Origin: Actinobacillus sp.
GTDB taxonomy: Bacteria; Pseudomonadota; Gammaproteobacteria; Enterobacterales; Pasteurellaceae
NCBI GenBank assembly: GCA_020026155.1
Contig: JAHHQX010000002.1
Span: 62,001-126,000 of the forward strand
Length of the DNA stretch: 64,000 bases
Reading direction: 5' to 3'
Positions 51,907-63,054 of the stretch are shown piece after piece. The notes beneath the pieces are model-generated. The model had not been told where the DNA came from. It did not search any database and saw only the letters and a list, made by a program, of their open reading frames with translations. A program made the position numbers and the translations under genes. Within the stretch, counting starts at the first letter, position 1. The number at the start of each line of letters is the position of its first letter.

Positions 51907-53346
51907 ATGTACTTAGAAAATTTTTATAATATAACATCGCTACAAGGTAGCGATGTTCCTTTACTCGCACTTTTGGATGCCAAAGAAAAACGTACCCGTT
52001 TACAAAAAAAATATTGCGAAACCTATAAAAAATCAGTTTTATCCGTCACACTTGTGGCAATGGGTGGCGTAAAGAGAAATCCTTTACTCGATTATGTTTT
52101 TAAACGTGCTCTTGATCGATTAAATACTTTGTTCCAAATGTTAAAGATTGTTCCCCTTGCACAATCTATACAATTCTTATCTACCGGTCACGAAGCAATT
52201 TTTGCCCTATCAATTGATCCGCGGCTATTGAAACAATATTGCATAGAAATAGAAGAAAGTTTACCGCTCGCTCGTCTTTGGGATATTGATGTCATTACAC
52301 CAACTGGCGAAATCCTCAATCGAACAGACTTTTATGTTCCTGCTCGTACCTGTTTACTTTGTAATGAAAATGCCAAAATCTGTGCTCGGACGCGTAAGCA
52401 TGCGCTCGCTGATTTACATAATCATATGCAAAATTTAGTAGCGCAAGACTATCTCGTAGAAAAACTTGCTTACCACGCAAGCGATGCCTTAGTAGAAGAA
52501 GCGTGCCTTACCCCTAAACCAGGTTTAGTGGATGCTAAAAATACTGGCTCACATCAAGATATGAACGTACGACTTTTGCAGCAAAGCGCCAGAGTTTTAC
52601 GTCCCTACTTCGCCAAATTCATTCGTTTTGGACAGCAAACTGCTGATTTGCCTATTTCTGAAGTCTTATCGCGCTTACGCCCGCTAGGTATTAAGGCTGA
52701 AGAGGCAATGTTCCTAGTGACTAAAGGTGTAAACACGCATAAAGGTGCAGTTTTTAGCTTTGGCTTAGTATGTACTGCTATAGGACGGTTAAGTAGCACG
52801 CCCAATTTTTGGCATCACGAACATTTCTTCACCCTAGAAAATATTTGCACTCTTGTCGCCGATATGTGTCAGGGCATTACTAAAGAATTATCCGAAACCA
52901 GAAAACAACCTATTACTGCAGGCATTACCCTATTCAAACAATATGGTGTAAAAGGCGCACGAGGTGAAGCAGAAGCTGGATTCCCACTCTTACGTAAATA
53001 TTTTAGTATCTTCGATAAATACCAACACTTAAGTTTTGAACATCAGAAATTCTTATTTTTATTACATTTAATGCATGAAAATGCGGATACTAATATTCTG
53101 CACCGTGGTGGATTAGATGGGCTTAACTTTATTCAACAACAGGCAAAATCAATTCTTGATGATAATCAAATCTACCATGACTTGCCTTATCTTAAAACAC
53201 GTTTAGAAATCTTTGATGCACAATGCATGGAAAAGAATTTAAGTGCTGGTGGAAGTGCAGATTTGCTTGCGTTGAGTATTTTTCTACATGCCCTTCTTCG
53301 CGTTAACTTTGATCATTCTCATCAAATAAATTTTTCCGAAAATTAG
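51907..53346 (+). CDS. citXG: CitXG fusion: apo-citrate lyase phosphoribosyl-dephospho-CoA transferase and triphosphoribosyl-dephospho-CoA synthase
   Basis: The 479-residue protein joins CitX (about 1-175, with PLARLWDIDVITPTGEI near 121-137 and ARTCLLCNENAKICARTRKH near 150-169) to CitG (about 180-479, with EACLTPKPGLVDAKNTGSHQ near 203-222 and ITAGITLFKQYGVKGARGEA near 342-361). CitG makes the prosthetic-group precursor, CitX attaches it to CitD. I remember the same fusion in Haemophilus. Its stop codon TAG lies inside a solo arm of the window's recurrent palindrome. Confidence 0.93.
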   Translation: MYLENFYNITSLQGSDVPLLALLDAKEKRTRLQKKYCETYKKSVLSVTLVAMGGVKRNPLLDYVFKRALDRLNTLFQMLKIVPLAQSIQFLSTGHEAIFALSIDPRLLKQYCIEIEESLPLARLWDIDVITPTGEILNRTDFYVPARTCLLCNENAKICARTRKHALADLHNHMQNLVAQDYLVEKLAYHASDALVEEACLTPKPGLVDAKNTGSHQDMNVRLLQQSARVLRPYFAKFIRFGQQTADLPISEVLSRLRPLGIKAEEAMFLVTKGVNTHKGAVFSFGLVCTAIGRLSSTPNFWHHEHFFTLENICTLVADMCQGITKELSETRKQPITAGITLFKQYGVKGARGEAEAGFPLLRKYFSIFDKYQHLSFEHQKFLFLLHLMHENADTNILHRGGLDGLNFIQQQAKSILDDNQIYHDLPYLKTRLEIFDAQCMEKNLSAGGSADLLALSIFLHALLRVNFDHSHQINFSEN

Positions 53347-53351
53347 GGCGT
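53338..53351. repeat. Solo arm of the recurrent palindrome over the citXG stop
   Basis: GAAAATTAGGGCGT differs at one base from the right arm GAAAATTGGGGCGT. The TAG stop of citXG (53344-53346) is formed within it. No partner arm is present. Confidence 0.5.
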
Positions 53352-53352
53352 A

Positions 53353-53646
53353 TTATTTAATTTTTTGTTGAGATTCACAAACTTGTAAATTTAACGCACG
53401 TTGCATGATAGCGTGGAAAATCGTATCAATATCATCATCGCTCAAACTTAGGTGGCGTGTTTTCGCCCTTGTTTTGAGGTTTAATAGAACTTGTTGCTCA
53501 CGCGTAAAGTCACGTAATGGTAAGTGCGCAAGTTGTTTTTGTTTACCAATTTCATGCACGATGCTTTGACGTTGATGAAGCAGCGTTAATAATTCATCAT
53601 CAATTTGATTAATTTGTTCACGAAGTTTTTGAAGTTCTGCTGTCAT
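53353..53646 (-). CDS. Stand-alone chorismate mutase (AroQ class)
   Basis: The 97-residue all-helical protein has the AroQ pattern: LREQINQIDDELLTLLHQR near 8-26 and LPLRDFTREQQVLLNLK near 42-58. R9, R26, K37, D46, R49 and Q88 sit where the six active-site residues of E. coli chorismate mutase fall. It rearranges chorismate to prephenate. No prephenate dehydratase or dehydrogenase domain is attached. AAGGAAA precedes the ATG at 53646. An upstream frame to 53730 crosses a terminator, so the shorter start is better. Confidence 0.8.
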   Translation of the reverse strand: MTAELQKLREQINQIDDELLTLLHQRQSIVHEIGKQKQLAHLPLRDFTREQQVLLNLKTRAKTRHLSLSDDDIDTIFHAIMQRALNLQVCESQQKIK

Positions 53647-53667
53647 TACTTTCCTTAAAATATAAAA

Positions 53668-53692
53668 AAACTGCACCAAAGCGGTGCAGTTT
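53668..53692 (-). terminator. Terminator after tkt
   Basis: CTGCACC and GGTGCAG with flanking A/T pairs enclose AAAGC. On the minus strand a run of seven T residues follows. It lies directly after the transketolase stop. Confidence 0.92.
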
Positions 53693-53710
53693 ATAAGATT
53701 TATCGAAAAA

Positions 53711-55708
53711 TTAAAGAATTTCTTTCGCAACGTTCACAACATTTTCTACTGTGAAGCCAAATTCTTTAAATAATTCACCTGCAGGTGCTGACTCACCGAA
53801 AGTTTTCATCCCTACAATGCGGCCACCGAAGCCAACATATTTATACCAGAAGTCAGCGATACCTGCTTCAATTGCGACACGTTTAGTCACATTGCTTGGT
53901 AATACGCTTTCACGATATGCGGCATCTTGTTTATCAAAGACATTTGTTGATGGCATTGATACAACTCGGATTTTTTTACCTTCAGACGTTAATTGTTGAG
54001 CAGCTTTTACCGCTAATTCTACTTCAGAACCTGTTGCAATGAAGATAAGATCAGGTGTGCCTTCGCAGTCAACAAGTACATAAGCACCACGTGTAATGTC
54101 TGCTAATTGTTGCGCACTACGATCCATTTGAGTTAAGTTTTGACGGCTAAAAATCATTGCACTTGGGCCATCTGTACGTTCAATTGCTTGTTGCCATGCA
54201 ACTGCAGATTCAACTTGGTCACATGGGCGCCATGTGTTTAGATTTGGAATTAAACGTAATGCTGTAGTTTGTTCTACCGGTTGGTGTGTCGGACCATCTT
54301 CCCCAAGACCAATTGAGTCGTGAGTATAAACAAATAGAACACGTTGTTTCATTAATGCCGACATACGCACTGCATTGTGTGCATATTCAAAGAACATTAA
54401 GAATGTTGCACCGTATGGTAAGAAACCGCCATGTAATGCAATACCGTTCATAATTGCAGACATACCAAATTCGCGAACACCATAATTGATGTAGTTACCA
54501 TCTTGATTTTTCGTTGCACGAATTGGTTTTGCACCTGACCATAAAGTTAAGTTTGAGCTTGCTAAGTCTGCACTACCACCTAGGAATTCTGGTAAGAGTT
54601 TCGCATAGGCTTCAATCGCATTTTGAGAAGCTTTACGGCTTGCGATATTTGCAGGATTTGCTTGTAATTGTTCGATGAAAGCTTGGCTTTGTTTTGCCCA
54701 GTCTGCTGGTAATTCACCACTTAAACGGCGTTTTAATTCTGCTGCAAGTTCTGGATAAGCTTCTTCATAAGCAGTAAATTGGATATCCCATGCTTTTTCA
54801 AAAGCTTCACCTTTTACTTTCGCATCCCAGTCAGCATAAATTTCTTTTGGAATTTCGAATGGACCGTAATTCCAGCCAAGATTTTTACGTACCAATGCAA
54901 TTTCATCATTACCTAGTGGCGCACCGTGGCAGTCATGTGTACCTTGTTTATTTGGTGAACCGTAACCAATGGTAGTTTTGCAAATGATTAATGTTGGGCG
55001 ATCAGTTTCTGCTTGTGCTTTTTCGATCGCTGCTTTGATTTGATCACTGTTATGACCGTCTACGCCTGGGATAACTTGCCAGCCGTATGCTTCAAAACGT
55101 TCTTGTGTATTATCGGTAAACCATCCTTCTACTTCACCATCAATTGAGATATTGTTGTCATCGTAGAATGCGATTAATTTACCTAACCCTAAAGTACCCG
55201 CTAAAGAACAAGCTTCATGTGAAACCCCTTCCATTAAGCAGCCATCACCAAGGAATACGTAAGTATGGTGATCAATAATATTATGACCTTCGCGGTTAAA
55301 TTGAGCCGCTAAAGTTTTTTCTGCGATCGCCATACCCACTGCATTGGTAATACCTTGACCTAGTGGACCTGTTGTGGTTTCAACACCTGGCGTATATCCA
55401 TATTCTGGGTGACCTGGTGTTTTTGAATGAAGTTGACGGAAATTTTTGAGATCATCAATTGAAAGATCATAGCCCGTTAAATGTAATAAGCTATAAATGA
55501 GCATTGAGCCATGACCATTTGAAAGAATAAAACGATCACGATTCGCCCAATGTGGATTGGTTGGACTATGATGTAAAAAATCACGCCATAAAACTTCTGC
55601 AATATCTGCCATCCCCATCGGTGCACCTGGGTGTCCCGAATTGGCTTTTTGCACCGCATCCATACTTAAAACACGAATGGCGTTAGCTAATTCTTTACGA
55701 GTTGTCAT
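53711..55708 (-). CDS. tkt: Transketolase
   Basis: The 665-residue length and the thiamine diphosphate motif GDGCLMEG...NN (near 154-188, ending FYDDNNIS) are typical. [18 protein letters not shown] near 110-127 and a later [12 protein letters not shown] near 467-478 are signature blocks. It links the pentose phosphate pathway and glycolysis. The ATG at 55708 has GGAGATC upstream. It is a single-gene unit with its own terminator. Confidence 0.96.
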   Translation of the reverse strand: MTTRKELANAIRVLSMDAVQKANSGHPGAPMGMADIAEVLWRDFLHHSPTNPHWANRDRFILSNGHGSMLIYSLLHLTGYDLSIDDLKNFRQLHSKTPGHPEYGYTPGVETTTGPLGQGITNAVGMAIAEKTLAAQFNREGHNIIDHHTYVFLGDGCLMEGVSHEACSLAGTLGLGKLIAFYDDNNISIDGEVEGWFTDNTQERFEAYGWQVIPGVDGHNSDQIKAAIEKAQAETDRPTLIICKTTIGYGSPNKQGTHDCHGAPLGNDEIALVRKNLGWNYGPFEIPKEIYADWDAKVKGEAFEKAWDIQFTAYEEAYPELAAELKRRLSGELPADWAKQSQAFIEQLQANPANIASRKASQNAIEAYAKLLPEFLGGSADLASSNLTLWSGAKPIRATKNQDGNYINYGVREFGMSAIMNGIALHGGFLPYGATFLMFFEYAHNAVRMSALMKQRVLFVYTHDSIGLGEDGPTHQPVEQTTALRLIPNLNTWRPCDQVESAVAWQQAIERTDGPSAMIFSRQNLTQMDRSAQQLADITRGAYVLVDCEGTPDLIFIATGSEVELAVKAAQQLTSEGKKIRVVSMPSTNVFDKQDAAYRESVLPSNVTKRVAIEAGIADFWYKYVGFGGRIVGMKTFGESAPAGELFKEFGFTVENVVNVAKEIL

Positions 55709-55819
55709 ATTGATCTCCTAAATATAAAAAAATTGCTGATTATTCTACCCGATTTTAAAATAAATTTTGTGATATTACTCATAAAAAGCACTATTAATTC
55801 TATAGGATAAATAAAAAAA

Positions 55820-55860
55820 ACGCCTCAATTTTCCGAAAAATTTATGGAAAATTGAGGCGT
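55820..55860. repeat. Recurrent palindrome, copy 5 (3' of rluA)
   Basis: Arms ACGCCTCAATTTTCC and GGAAAATTGAGGCGT are perfect 15-bp complements around GAAAAATTTAT. Relative to copy 2, the C-to-T change at arm position 6 is matched by G-to-A in the other arm. On the minus strand a run of eight T residues follows, so it should terminate the rapA-rluA transcript. Confidence 0.88.
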
Positions 55861-55891
55861 GACAATAAGTTACGTCATGTAATTATCTATC

Positions 55892-56551
55892 CTAAAAAGG
55901 TACAGGACATGAAAACTGCATAATCTCACCCGTTTTAGGATGAGCAATTTGTAAAAACTCTGCATGCAAACATAGGCGTGGTGACATCGCTTTTGCTTGT
56001 GGATGCGCGTAGAATTTATCTCCTAAAATTGGGTGTCCAAGTGCAAGCATATGTAATCTTAACTGATGAGAACGCCCAGTAATCGGTGTCAGCTTAACAC
56101 GAGTCGTATTATTCGGTAAGCGCTCTAATACCTCAAACTCTGTTCTCGCTTTTTTACCATTTTCAAAGCAAATCCGTTGGCGAGGACGATTTTCCCAATC
56201 GCAAATGAGGGGTAAATCTACCACCCCACGATCCTCTTTCAAATGTCCCCATACCAACGCTTGATAATACTTTTTAGGTTCACGTTCTCGGAATTGACGT
56301 TTCAATTCGCGATCTGCTAATTTGCTCATGGCAAATGCGATTAACCCACTTGTCGCCATGTCTAGTCGATGCGCAGGCTCGCAAAAGCCATATTTTTCTT
56401 GCACCCGTGTCATTGCACTATCAAAAAACTGTGGCTGGCTTCCTGGAACGGATAATAAGCCACTCGGTTTATTGACAAGCAATAAGTGATCGTCATGATA
56501 AATCACATCTAAATAAGGATCTTTGGGAGGATCATAGTGCAATAATGCCAT
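55892..56551 (-). CDS. rluA: Pseudouridine synthase RluA
   Basis: The 219-residue protein has the RluA catalytic motif in AHRLDMATSGLIAFA near 60-74 with the catalytic Asp, plus LVVNKPSGLLSVPGSQ-like LLLVNKPSGLLSVPG near 25-39 and LHMLALGHPILGD near 169-181. It makes pseudouridine at tRNA position 32 and 23S rRNA 746. The start is the ATG at 56551 preceded by AGGA; a TTG two codons earlier is possible. It follows rapA with nine bases between the genes, as in E. coli. Confidence 0.93.
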   Translation of the reverse strand: MALLHYDPPKDPYLDVIYHDDHLLLVNKPSGLLSVPGSQPQFFDSAMTRVQEKYGFCEPAHRLDMATSGLIAFAMSKLADRELKRQFREREPKKYYQALVWGHLKEDRGVVDLPLICDWENRPRQRICFENGKKARTEFEVLERLPNNTTRVKLTPITGRSHQLRLHMLALGHPILGDKFYAHPQAKAMSPRLCLHAEFLQIAHPKTGEIMQFSCPVPF

Positions 56552-56560
56552 TTTCAATTC

Positions 56561-59458
56561 CTATGCTTTATTACTTACGATTAAGCGTAAACTATCTAAA
56601 CGCCAACGTGCCAATTCTAACTCTTGAGCAATTTGATCGCGTTGTGCTTCTAACGTTTGAATTTCCTTATCGCGAATATTTTTATTCACTTTTTGTAATG
56701 CTTGTAAACGTGTAATTTCACTATCTAACGTTTGCGTCGCCAATGTTTTTGCGCTCTCGATAACTTCTTTTGCAGGTTGTTCGATTTTACTTTCCGCTGT
56801 TGCTAATAATTGCATAATTTGTGGCTGCATCATTTTCACAACTGAGTTAGCTGTAGCTTTTTTCATTGGTCGTAACTGTTTTTGCAACACTTTAAACGGC
56901 ACTTGTTGGCTCAGTTCATTACCTTTCATATCCACCAATAAACGAATTGGTGTCGGCGGTAGGAAACGTGTAATTTGTAAACCTTTTGGTGCCTGTGCCT
57001 CAACAACATAAATAAGCTCAAGCAACAATGTCCCTGCAGGTAAATTTGGATTTATCAATAAAGAAACAGTACTTTTACCGATATCACCTGTGGTAATCAA
57101 ATCAATCCCATTACGAATCATTGGATGATCCCAGTTCAAAAATTCCACTTCATCACGCGCAAGGGCTAAATCACGTTCAAATGTTACTGGGACGCCCTCT
57201 TCTTTCAAATATGGGAAATCAGGCACAAGCATGGTGCTTGATGGTTTGATAACAATTGTTTTTTCGCCAATGTCTTCTTGTTCTACCCCTACGATGTCAA
57301 AAAGTTTCAGTGCAAAATTAACTAGTTCTGTCGAACCATCTTGTTCAGCAATCGCATCCGCCAATTCTTGAGCCTGTTTACCGCCGTTAGAGTTCATTTC
57401 TAATAAGCGGTCACGTCCTGCTTCAAGTGTTTTATGCAATTCATCGCGACTTGCTTGCGTATCGGCAATCAAGGTATCAAAGCCGTCTGTATTTTCTGGG
57501 TGATCAAGGTATTTTTGTAGCGTTTCGCCATGACGCTCAAAAATCGCTGTACCCATTGGACAAGTTTCAGCAAACGCATTAAGACCTTTGTCATACCAAT
57601 TTGCAAGACGATCAGTTGGGCTATTTTCAAAACATGGCACATAGATATGTACATCACGTTTTTGCCCGATACGATCTAAACGTCCAATACATTGTTCCAA
57701 TAAGTCTGGATGACGCGGTAAATCAAATAGGACTAAGTGGCAAGCAAATTGGAAGTTACGTCCTTCTGAGCCTACGCTTGAGCTTAATAATACGCGAGCA
57801 CCTTCTTCATCAGCGAAATAAGCAGCCGCACGATCCCGTTCAATAATTGACATTTTCTCGTGGAAAAGTGCTGAATTAATCCCCTCTTTTTCACGGAGAG
57901 CTTGTTCTAATTGTTGTGTAGTTTGGCTTTGCTGGCAAATTACCAATACTTTTTCTTTTGGATTTTGTTTCAAGAAATCAATAAGCCATTGTACGCGCGG
58001 ATCAAAATCCCACCAACGTGCATCAGGGTTCATTTTTAAGAACATTTGCTCAGGGTGATTAAGATTAATATTTTTACCCTCGCCTAATAAATTCATGACC
58101 TTGATTGTATTTTGATATTGGCTCGGCAATGGCAAACGTACCTCTTCAAAAATACGGTTAGGGAATCCCTGTACTCCCTGACGCGTATTGCGGAATAACA
58201 CGCGACTTGTACCATGGCGATCAATCAGTTTCGTCATAATATTTTGACGAATCACAATTTTTTCTTCTTCCGATTTCTCATCGTCATTTAGCTCAGCAAA
58301 TTGTGCTTCCAATAGCGTCTTTTCTTCAGGCAACAATTTAACAATTTGGGTTTCTGCTTTTTTAGTTAATTTTTTATTCGCAAAAAGTGGTTTTAAAGCA
58401 TCCGCAACTTTTTGATAATTTTGTTGTTCTTTTAAAAAGGCATCGAAACTATAAAAACGTTCTGGATCAAGGAGATGTAAACGTGCAAAGTGGCTTTCTT
58501 GCCCTAACTGTTCTGGCGTTGCAGTGAGCAGAAGAACCCCTGGAATTTTTTGAGCGAAACTTGCAACCAATTGATATTCTGCACTCGGATTATCAATTTC
58601 CCATTCTAAATGGTGTGCTTCGTCCACTACCAACATATCAAAATCAGCTTCAAGTGCCTCTTTCGCACGACGTGGTTTTGCCATTAACCAATCTAATGAA
58701 CAAATTATTAAATTTTCGCTATCAAATGGATTTTCGCCTTTATCATCAAAATCGCTACAACGATCTTCATCGAATAAAGAGAAATGGAGATTGAAACGGC
58801 GTAACATTTCTACCAACCATTGATGTTGCAAGCTCTCTGGCACAATGATTAAAACACGTTGTGCTTTCTCAGAAAGAATTTGTTGCTGAAGGATCATCCC
58901 CGCTTCAATCGTTTTACCTAGCCCCACTTCATCTGCAAGTAACACGCGAGGAGCAATACGATTCCCTACCTCATTCGCAATATGTAATTGATGTGGAATT
59001 AGTCCAACTTTTGCACCACGTAAGCCACGCAATGGAGATTGGAATTGTTCCTGTTGATGTAAGAAGCTATTGTAACGTAATGTAAAATGATCGGCTCTAT
59101 CAATTTGTGCATTAAAAAGACGATCTTGTGGCTTACTAAAAGTAATATGATGCGCAATATCCAATTCTTGCATAACAGCATCTTCGCCATTATCTTGACG
59201 TTTTACCAAATAAATATTTACATCATTGCGAGTCATCACATCCACGACTTGCGCTTTCCATCCCTCACAATGTGTGATTTCATCTCCCACGTTAAAGGTA
59301 ACGCGGTTGAGAGGGGCACTTTTTACTGCATAAATTCGGGTTTCTTCTGATGCAGGGAAGAAAATCGTAACTGTACGAGCATCGACTGCTGTAATTAATC
59401 CCAAACCTAAATTATTTTCACTTTCGCTTATCCAGCGTTGACCGATAACAAATGACAT
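56561..59458 (-). CDS. rapA: RNA polymerase-associated ATPase RapA (HepA)
   Basis: The 965-residue protein is an SNF2-type ATPase: Walker [14 protein letters not shown] near 175-187, DEAHH near 280-284, and helicase C-terminal motifs in [15 protein letters not shown] near 559-573 and [14 protein letters not shown] near 592-605. RapA recycles RNA polymerase after transcription. Length is close to the E. coli protein (968). It is upstream of rluA on the same strand. Confidence 0.96.
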   Translation of the reverse strand: MSFVIGQRWISESENNLGLGLITAVDARTVTIFFPASEETRIYAVKSAPLNRVTFNVGDEITHCEGWKAQVVDVMTRNDVNIYLVKRQDNGEDAVMQELDIAHHITFSKPQDRLFNAQIDRADHFTLRYNSFLHQQEQFQSPLRGLRGAKVGLIPHQLHIANEVGNRIAPRVLLADEVGLGKTIEAGMILQQQILSEKAQRVLIIVPESLQHQWLVEMLRRFNLHFSLFDEDRCSDFDDKGENPFDSENLIICSLDWLMAKPRRAKEALEADFDMLVVDEAHHLEWEIDNPSAEYQLVASFAQKIPGVLLLTATPEQLGQESHFARLHLLDPERFYSFDAFLKEQQNYQKVADALKPLFANKKLTKKAETQIVKLLPEEKTLLEAQFAELNDDEKSEEEKIVIRQNIMTKLIDRHGTSRVLFRNTRQGVQGFPNRIFEEVRLPLPSQYQNTIKVMNLLGEGKNINLNHPEQMFLKMNPDARWWDFDPRVQWLIDFLKQNPKEKVLVICQQSQTTQQLEQALREKEGINSALFHEKMSIIERDRAAAYFADEEGARVLLSSSVGSEGRNFQFACHLVLFDLPRHPDLLEQCIGRLDRIGQKRDVHIYVPCFENSPTDRLANWYDKGLNAFAETCPMGTAIFERHGETLQKYLDHPENTDGFDTLIADTQASRDELHKTLEAGRDRLLEMNSNGGKQAQELADAIAEQDGSTELVNFALKLFDIVGVEQEDIGEKTIVIKPSSTMLVPDFPYLKEEGVPVTFERDLALARDEVEFLNWDHPMIRNGIDLITTGDIGKSTVSLLINPNLPAGTLLLELIYVVEAQAPKGLQITRFLPPTPIRLLVDMKGNELSQQVPFKVLQKQLRPMKKATANSVVKMMQPQIMQLLATAESKIEQPAKEVIESAKTLATQTLDSEITRLQALQKVNKNIRDKEIQTLEAQRDQIAQELELARWRLDSLRLIVSNKA

Positions 59459-59731
59459 AAATGCTTACAACTCTATTTAATGATAAAAAGTCGGCTATTC
59501 TATGCTGAATAACAAAGAAAATAAACCGTAAAATTATCCTATTGATACACTAAGAAAATTTTCCTTCTCCTCCTCTTTTTAGCTATTTCTTTTTTTCAGT
59601 GTACAACTGTTTTTTTAAAAAGTTCCCAAGTTACCCCTTTAAATTTCTTATATTCTTTGAATATTTTGCTGGCAATTTGTTTAAAGTAGTTTTATATTAG
59701 CGAACACTTGTTAGCTCAAAGAGATAAATTT

Positions 59732-61534
59732 ATGAACAATTTACACTATCACATTGTAGAACGTATCCGCAATCAAGCTCATTCACTCGCAAACCATTCT
59801 GCAGTACGTTACAACAACAATGGTAAATGGACAGATATTAGTTGGAAAGATTTTCTCGCAAAAATTGATATGCTTTCCCGCGCATTATTAGCTTATGGAA
59901 TTGGGGTTCAAGACAAAATCGCTATTTTTGCAAATAATATGCCACGTTGGACAATTGCAGATTATGCAGCCATGCAAATTCGTGCAGTTGCTGTGCCAAT
60001 TTATGGTACTAACACTGCAGAACAGGCAGCCTATATTTTAAAAGATGCTGATGTAAAAATTTTATTCGTCGGTAATCAGGAACAATATGATGAAGCCATT
60101 AAAGCTTCACACGAATGCCCTCAACTTCAACATATTGTTGCCATGAAAGATAACATTGATCTTAAAAACCAACCACTCGGCATCTCTTGGGCTAATTTTG
60201 TAAAAGATGGGTATCCAGATATGCAATCTGAGCTTAATGCTCGTTTGAAAAACAAAAATATGGATGACCTTTTTACCCTCATCTACACGTCAGGTACGAC
60301 CGGTAATCCTAAAGGCGTTATGCTCACCCATGCTAATCTGGCACACCAAATGGAAGCTCATGATCTTGCCTTACAACCGCTCGGAACAAATGATGTTTCA
60401 CTAGCATTTTTACCGTTATCACACGTTTATGAACGTGGTTGGGAAGCATATATGCTACATCGTGGTGTGGTCTATGCTTATTTAGAGGATCCCCATACCG
60501 TCAAAGAAGCATTAAGCGAAGTACGTCCGACTTTGATGTGTGCCGTTCCCCGTTTTTATGAAAAAGTCTATGGCGCGGTTATGGATAAAGTTCACCAAGC
60601 TCCCGTTTTCCGTAAAGCTATTTTCTATTGGGCATTACGCGTAGGGAAGGCCTATTTCAGTCGTGCTAGTAAAAAACAACACATTCCCTACCTCCTACAA
60701 AAACAATTTAATTTAGCGGATAAACTTGTTTTAAGTAAATTACGTGGTATCACCGGTGGACGCATCAAAATTATGCCTTGTGGTGGCGCTAAACTTGATC
60801 CCTGTGTGGCAAAATTTTTCTTCTCAATTGGTATCAATATTAAAGCAGGTTATGGCTTAACTGAGGCAACAGCAACCGTTTCTTGTGGACGGGAAGATAA
60901 TTTCAACCCAGAATCTATCGGTATGCCAATGCCGAATTGCGAAGTTAAAATCGGCGAAAACAACGAAATTTTAGTTCGTGGTGGCATGGTAATGAAAGGC
61001 TACTACAAAAATCCACAAGCGACCGCTGAAGCCTTTACTGAGGACGGTTTCTTAAAAACTGGGGATGCGGGTGAAATTGACGAGCACGGTAACCTCTTTA
61101 TTACCGATCGTATTAAAGAGCTTATGAAAACCTCAACAGGTAAATACATCGCACCGCAAGTTCTTGAAGGTAAAATCGGTAAAGATAAATTTGTCGATCA
61201 AATCGCGATTATTGCAGATGCTAAAAAATACGTTTCTGCTCTTATCGTCCCTTGTTTTGAAACGTTAGAAGCCTATGCAAAAGAACTGAATATTCAGTAT
61301 AAGAACCGTGTCGATTTGGTGAAAAATACTGAAATTCGTAAGCTCTTTGAAAAACGGATTCAACGTCTACAAAAAGAATTGCCAAGCTTTGAACAAGTGA
61401 AAAAATTTACTCTCTTGCCAGAAGCTTTCACGATGAAAATGAATGAAATTACGCCGACATTAAAATTAAAGCGTAAAGTCATTCTTGAACGCTATAAAAA
61501 ACAAATCGAAGCTATGTATAGCTCACACAAATAA
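59732..61534 (+). CDS. Long-chain acyl-CoA synthetase (AMP-binding)
   Basis: The 600-residue protein has the AMP-binding signature [16 protein letters not shown] near 188-203, [12 protein letters not shown] near 378-389 and [12 protein letters not shown] near 441-452. It activates fatty acids to acyl-CoA. Haemophilus has a similar gene; FadD15 and related types of this length use the same chemistry. AAAGAGAT precedes the ATG at 59732. The frame is open from 59708. A good terminator follows. Confidence 0.9.
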   Translation: MNNLHYHIVERIRNQAHSLANHSAVRYNNNGKWTDISWKDFLAKIDMLSRALLAYGIGVQDKIAIFANNMPRWTIADYAAMQIRAVAVPIYGTNTAEQAAYILKDADVKILFVGNQEQYDEAIKASHECPQLQHIVAMKDNIDLKNQPLGISWANFVKDGYPDMQSELNARLKNKNMDDLFTLIYTSGTTGNPKGVMLTHANLAHQMEAHDLALQPLGTNDVSLAFLPLSHVYERGWEAYMLHRGVVYAYLEDPHTVKEALSEVRPTLMCAVPRFYEKVYGAVMDKVHQAPVFRKAIFYWALRVGKAYFSRASKKQHIPYLLQKQFNLADKLVLSKLRGITGGRIKIMPCGGAKLDPCVAKFFFSIGINIKAGYGLTEATATVSCGREDNFNPESIGMPMPNCEVKIGENNEILVRGGMVMKGYYKNPQATAEAFTEDGFLKTGDAGEIDEHGNLFITDRIKELMKTSTGKYIAPQVLEGKIGKDKFVDQIAIIADAKKYVSALIVPCFETLEAYAKELNIQYKNRVDLVKNTEIRKLFEKRIQRLQKELPSFEQVKKFTLLPEAFTMKMNEITPTLKLKRKVILERYKKQIEAMYSSHK

Positions 61535-61554
61535 ACTTCCTATCTTTATACTTT

Positions 61555-61601
61555 GCCATTCAGAGAAGTGGGTTATCCCATTTCTGCTGAATGGCTTTTT
61601 T
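61555..61601 (+). terminator. Terminator after the acyl-CoA synthetase gene
   Basis: GCCATTCAG and CTGAATGGC pair, extended inside by GAAGTGGG/CCCATTTC-type pairing, and a T run follows the stem (61596 on). Confidence 0.9.
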
Positions 61602-61637
61602 TGTTAAACTAACCGTTTTTAACATTAACTGAACTTT

Positions 61638-62762
61638 ATGCAAGCTACTTCAACCTCCACTGCCCCTTTCGCTAAGGCCGTACTCGCTTGGTACGATCGT
61701 TTTGGGCGTAAAAATCTCCCTTGGCAAATAAACAAAACTCTCTACGGTGTATGGCTGTCTGAAATTATGTTACAGCAAACACAAGTCGCTACCGTGATTC
61801 CCTATTTTGAACGATTCACAAAAAATTTTCCGAATATTGAGGCGTTAGGTCATGCACCTTTAGATGAAGTGTTACATCTCTGGACAGGATTAGGCTATTA
61901 CGCGCGTGCTAGAAATCTTCATAAAGCCGCACAAGTGATGTGCGAAAAATATCATGGACAATTTCCAACTGAATTTGAAGATGTCCTCGCACTTCCAGGA
62001 ATCGGGCGTAGTACCGCAGCTGCCATTTTATCTTCTTGTTTAAATAAACCATACCCAATCCTAGATGGAAACGTAAAACGTGTTTTATGCCGTTACTTTG
62101 CTATTGAAGGCTATCCTGGTGAAAAACGTGTCGAAAATTTACTTTGGGAAAAAGCCGAAGAGGTTGCACCTCGTGATCGCATCGCCGATTTTAACCAAGT
62201 TATGATGGATATTGGGGCGATGGTCTGCACCCGTAGTAAACCTAAATGCGATATTTGCCCTCTTGCAGAAAATTGTAAAGCAAAACAACAAGATGCTTGG
62301 CAAAATTATCCAACAAAAAAACCGAAAAAAACTTTACCGATTCGTCAAACTTACTTTTTAATTGAAGAAAACCAAGGCAAAATTAGATTACGAAAACGTG
62401 CGCCAGAAGGTTTATGGGGTGGGCTTTATTGTTTCCCACAATTCGAATCACAAAGTGAATTATTTCAGCATTTACAAGAGCGAAATATTACCTATTACCA
62501 AGAATGGAATAGCTTTCGTCATACTTTCAGTCATTTCCATTTAGATATTATCCCTATTTTTATCTGTACAGATACCCCAAAAAAAGTAGAAAATAAGGGA
62601 GAATTTCCGTGGAAACGCTGTCAAAGTGTTCAAGAGGTCATACCAGCATCAAAATCTTATGTACAAAATGAAGACGATTATTGGTATGATTTAACATCTT
62701 TAAACGTTGTCGGACTCGCGACACCTGTGAAAAATATTTTAAATTACTTAACAAGGATATAA
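61638..62762 (+). CDS. mutY: Adenine DNA glycosylase MutY
   Basis: The 374-residue protein has the helix-hairpin-helix ([13 protein letters not shown] near 116-128), the catalytic Asp in [14 protein letters not shown], the catalytic Glu in [12 protein letters not shown] near 46-57, and a [4Fe-4S] cluster from C197, C204, C207 and C213. The C-terminal Nudix-like domain (from about 230) recognises 8-oxoguanine. It removes A paired with 8-oxoG. The yggX gene follows after two bases, as in E. coli. Confidence 0.96.
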   Translation: MQATSTSTAPFAKAVLAWYDRFGRKNLPWQINKTLYGVWLSEIMLQQTQVATVIPYFERFTKNFPNIEALGHAPLDEVLHLWTGLGYYARARNLHKAAQVMCEKYHGQFPTEFEDVLALPGIGRSTAAAILSSCLNKPYPILDGNVKRVLCRYFAIEGYPGEKRVENLLWEKAEEVAPRDRIADFNQVMMDIGAMVCTRSKPKCDICPLAENCKAKQQDAWQNYPTKKPKKTLPIRQTYFLIEENQGKIRLRKRAPEGLWGGLYCFPQFESQSELFQHLQERNITYYQEWNSFRHTFSHFHLDIIPIFICTDTPKKVENKGEFPWKRCQSVQEVIPASKSYVQNEDDYWYDLTSLNVVGLATPVKNILNYLTRI

Positions 62763-62764
62763 TT

Positions 62765-63046
62765 ATGGCACGTACCATACATTGCGTTTATCTAAACAAA
62801 GAAGCAGAAGGTCTTGATTTTCAACTTTACCCTGGCGATTTGGGTAAACGCATCTTTGATAACATCAGCAAACAAGCCTGGTCTGAATGGCTTAAAAAAC
62901 AAACTATGCTGGTAAATGAAAAAAAATTAAACATGATGAATCCAGAACATCGTGCGCTATTAGAAAAAGAAATGGTTAATTTCCTCTTTGAAGGTAAAGA
63001 TGTACATATTGAGGGCTATACACCAATTAACGATAACCAACAGTAA
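62765..63046 (+). CDS. Probable Fe(2+)-trafficking protein YggX
   Basis: The 93-residue protein matches the YggX family: the conserved C7 of [39 protein letters not shown] near 28-47 and [17 protein letters not shown] near 53-69. YggX protects Fe-S clusters from oxidative damage. It follows mutY after two bases and precedes mltC by eight, the same order as in E. coli. Confidence 0.93.
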   Translation: MARTIHCVYLNKEAEGLDFQLYPGDLGKRIFDNISKQAWSEWLKKQTMLVNEKKLNMMNPEHRALLEKEMVNFLFEGKDVHIEGYTPINDNQQ

Positions 63047-63054
63047 GACATCCT

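Noticed and set aside
53647..53730. N-terminal extension of the chorismate mutase
   Set aside because: The extension overlaps a good terminator hairpin of tkt, and the ATG at 53646 has its own ribosome site.
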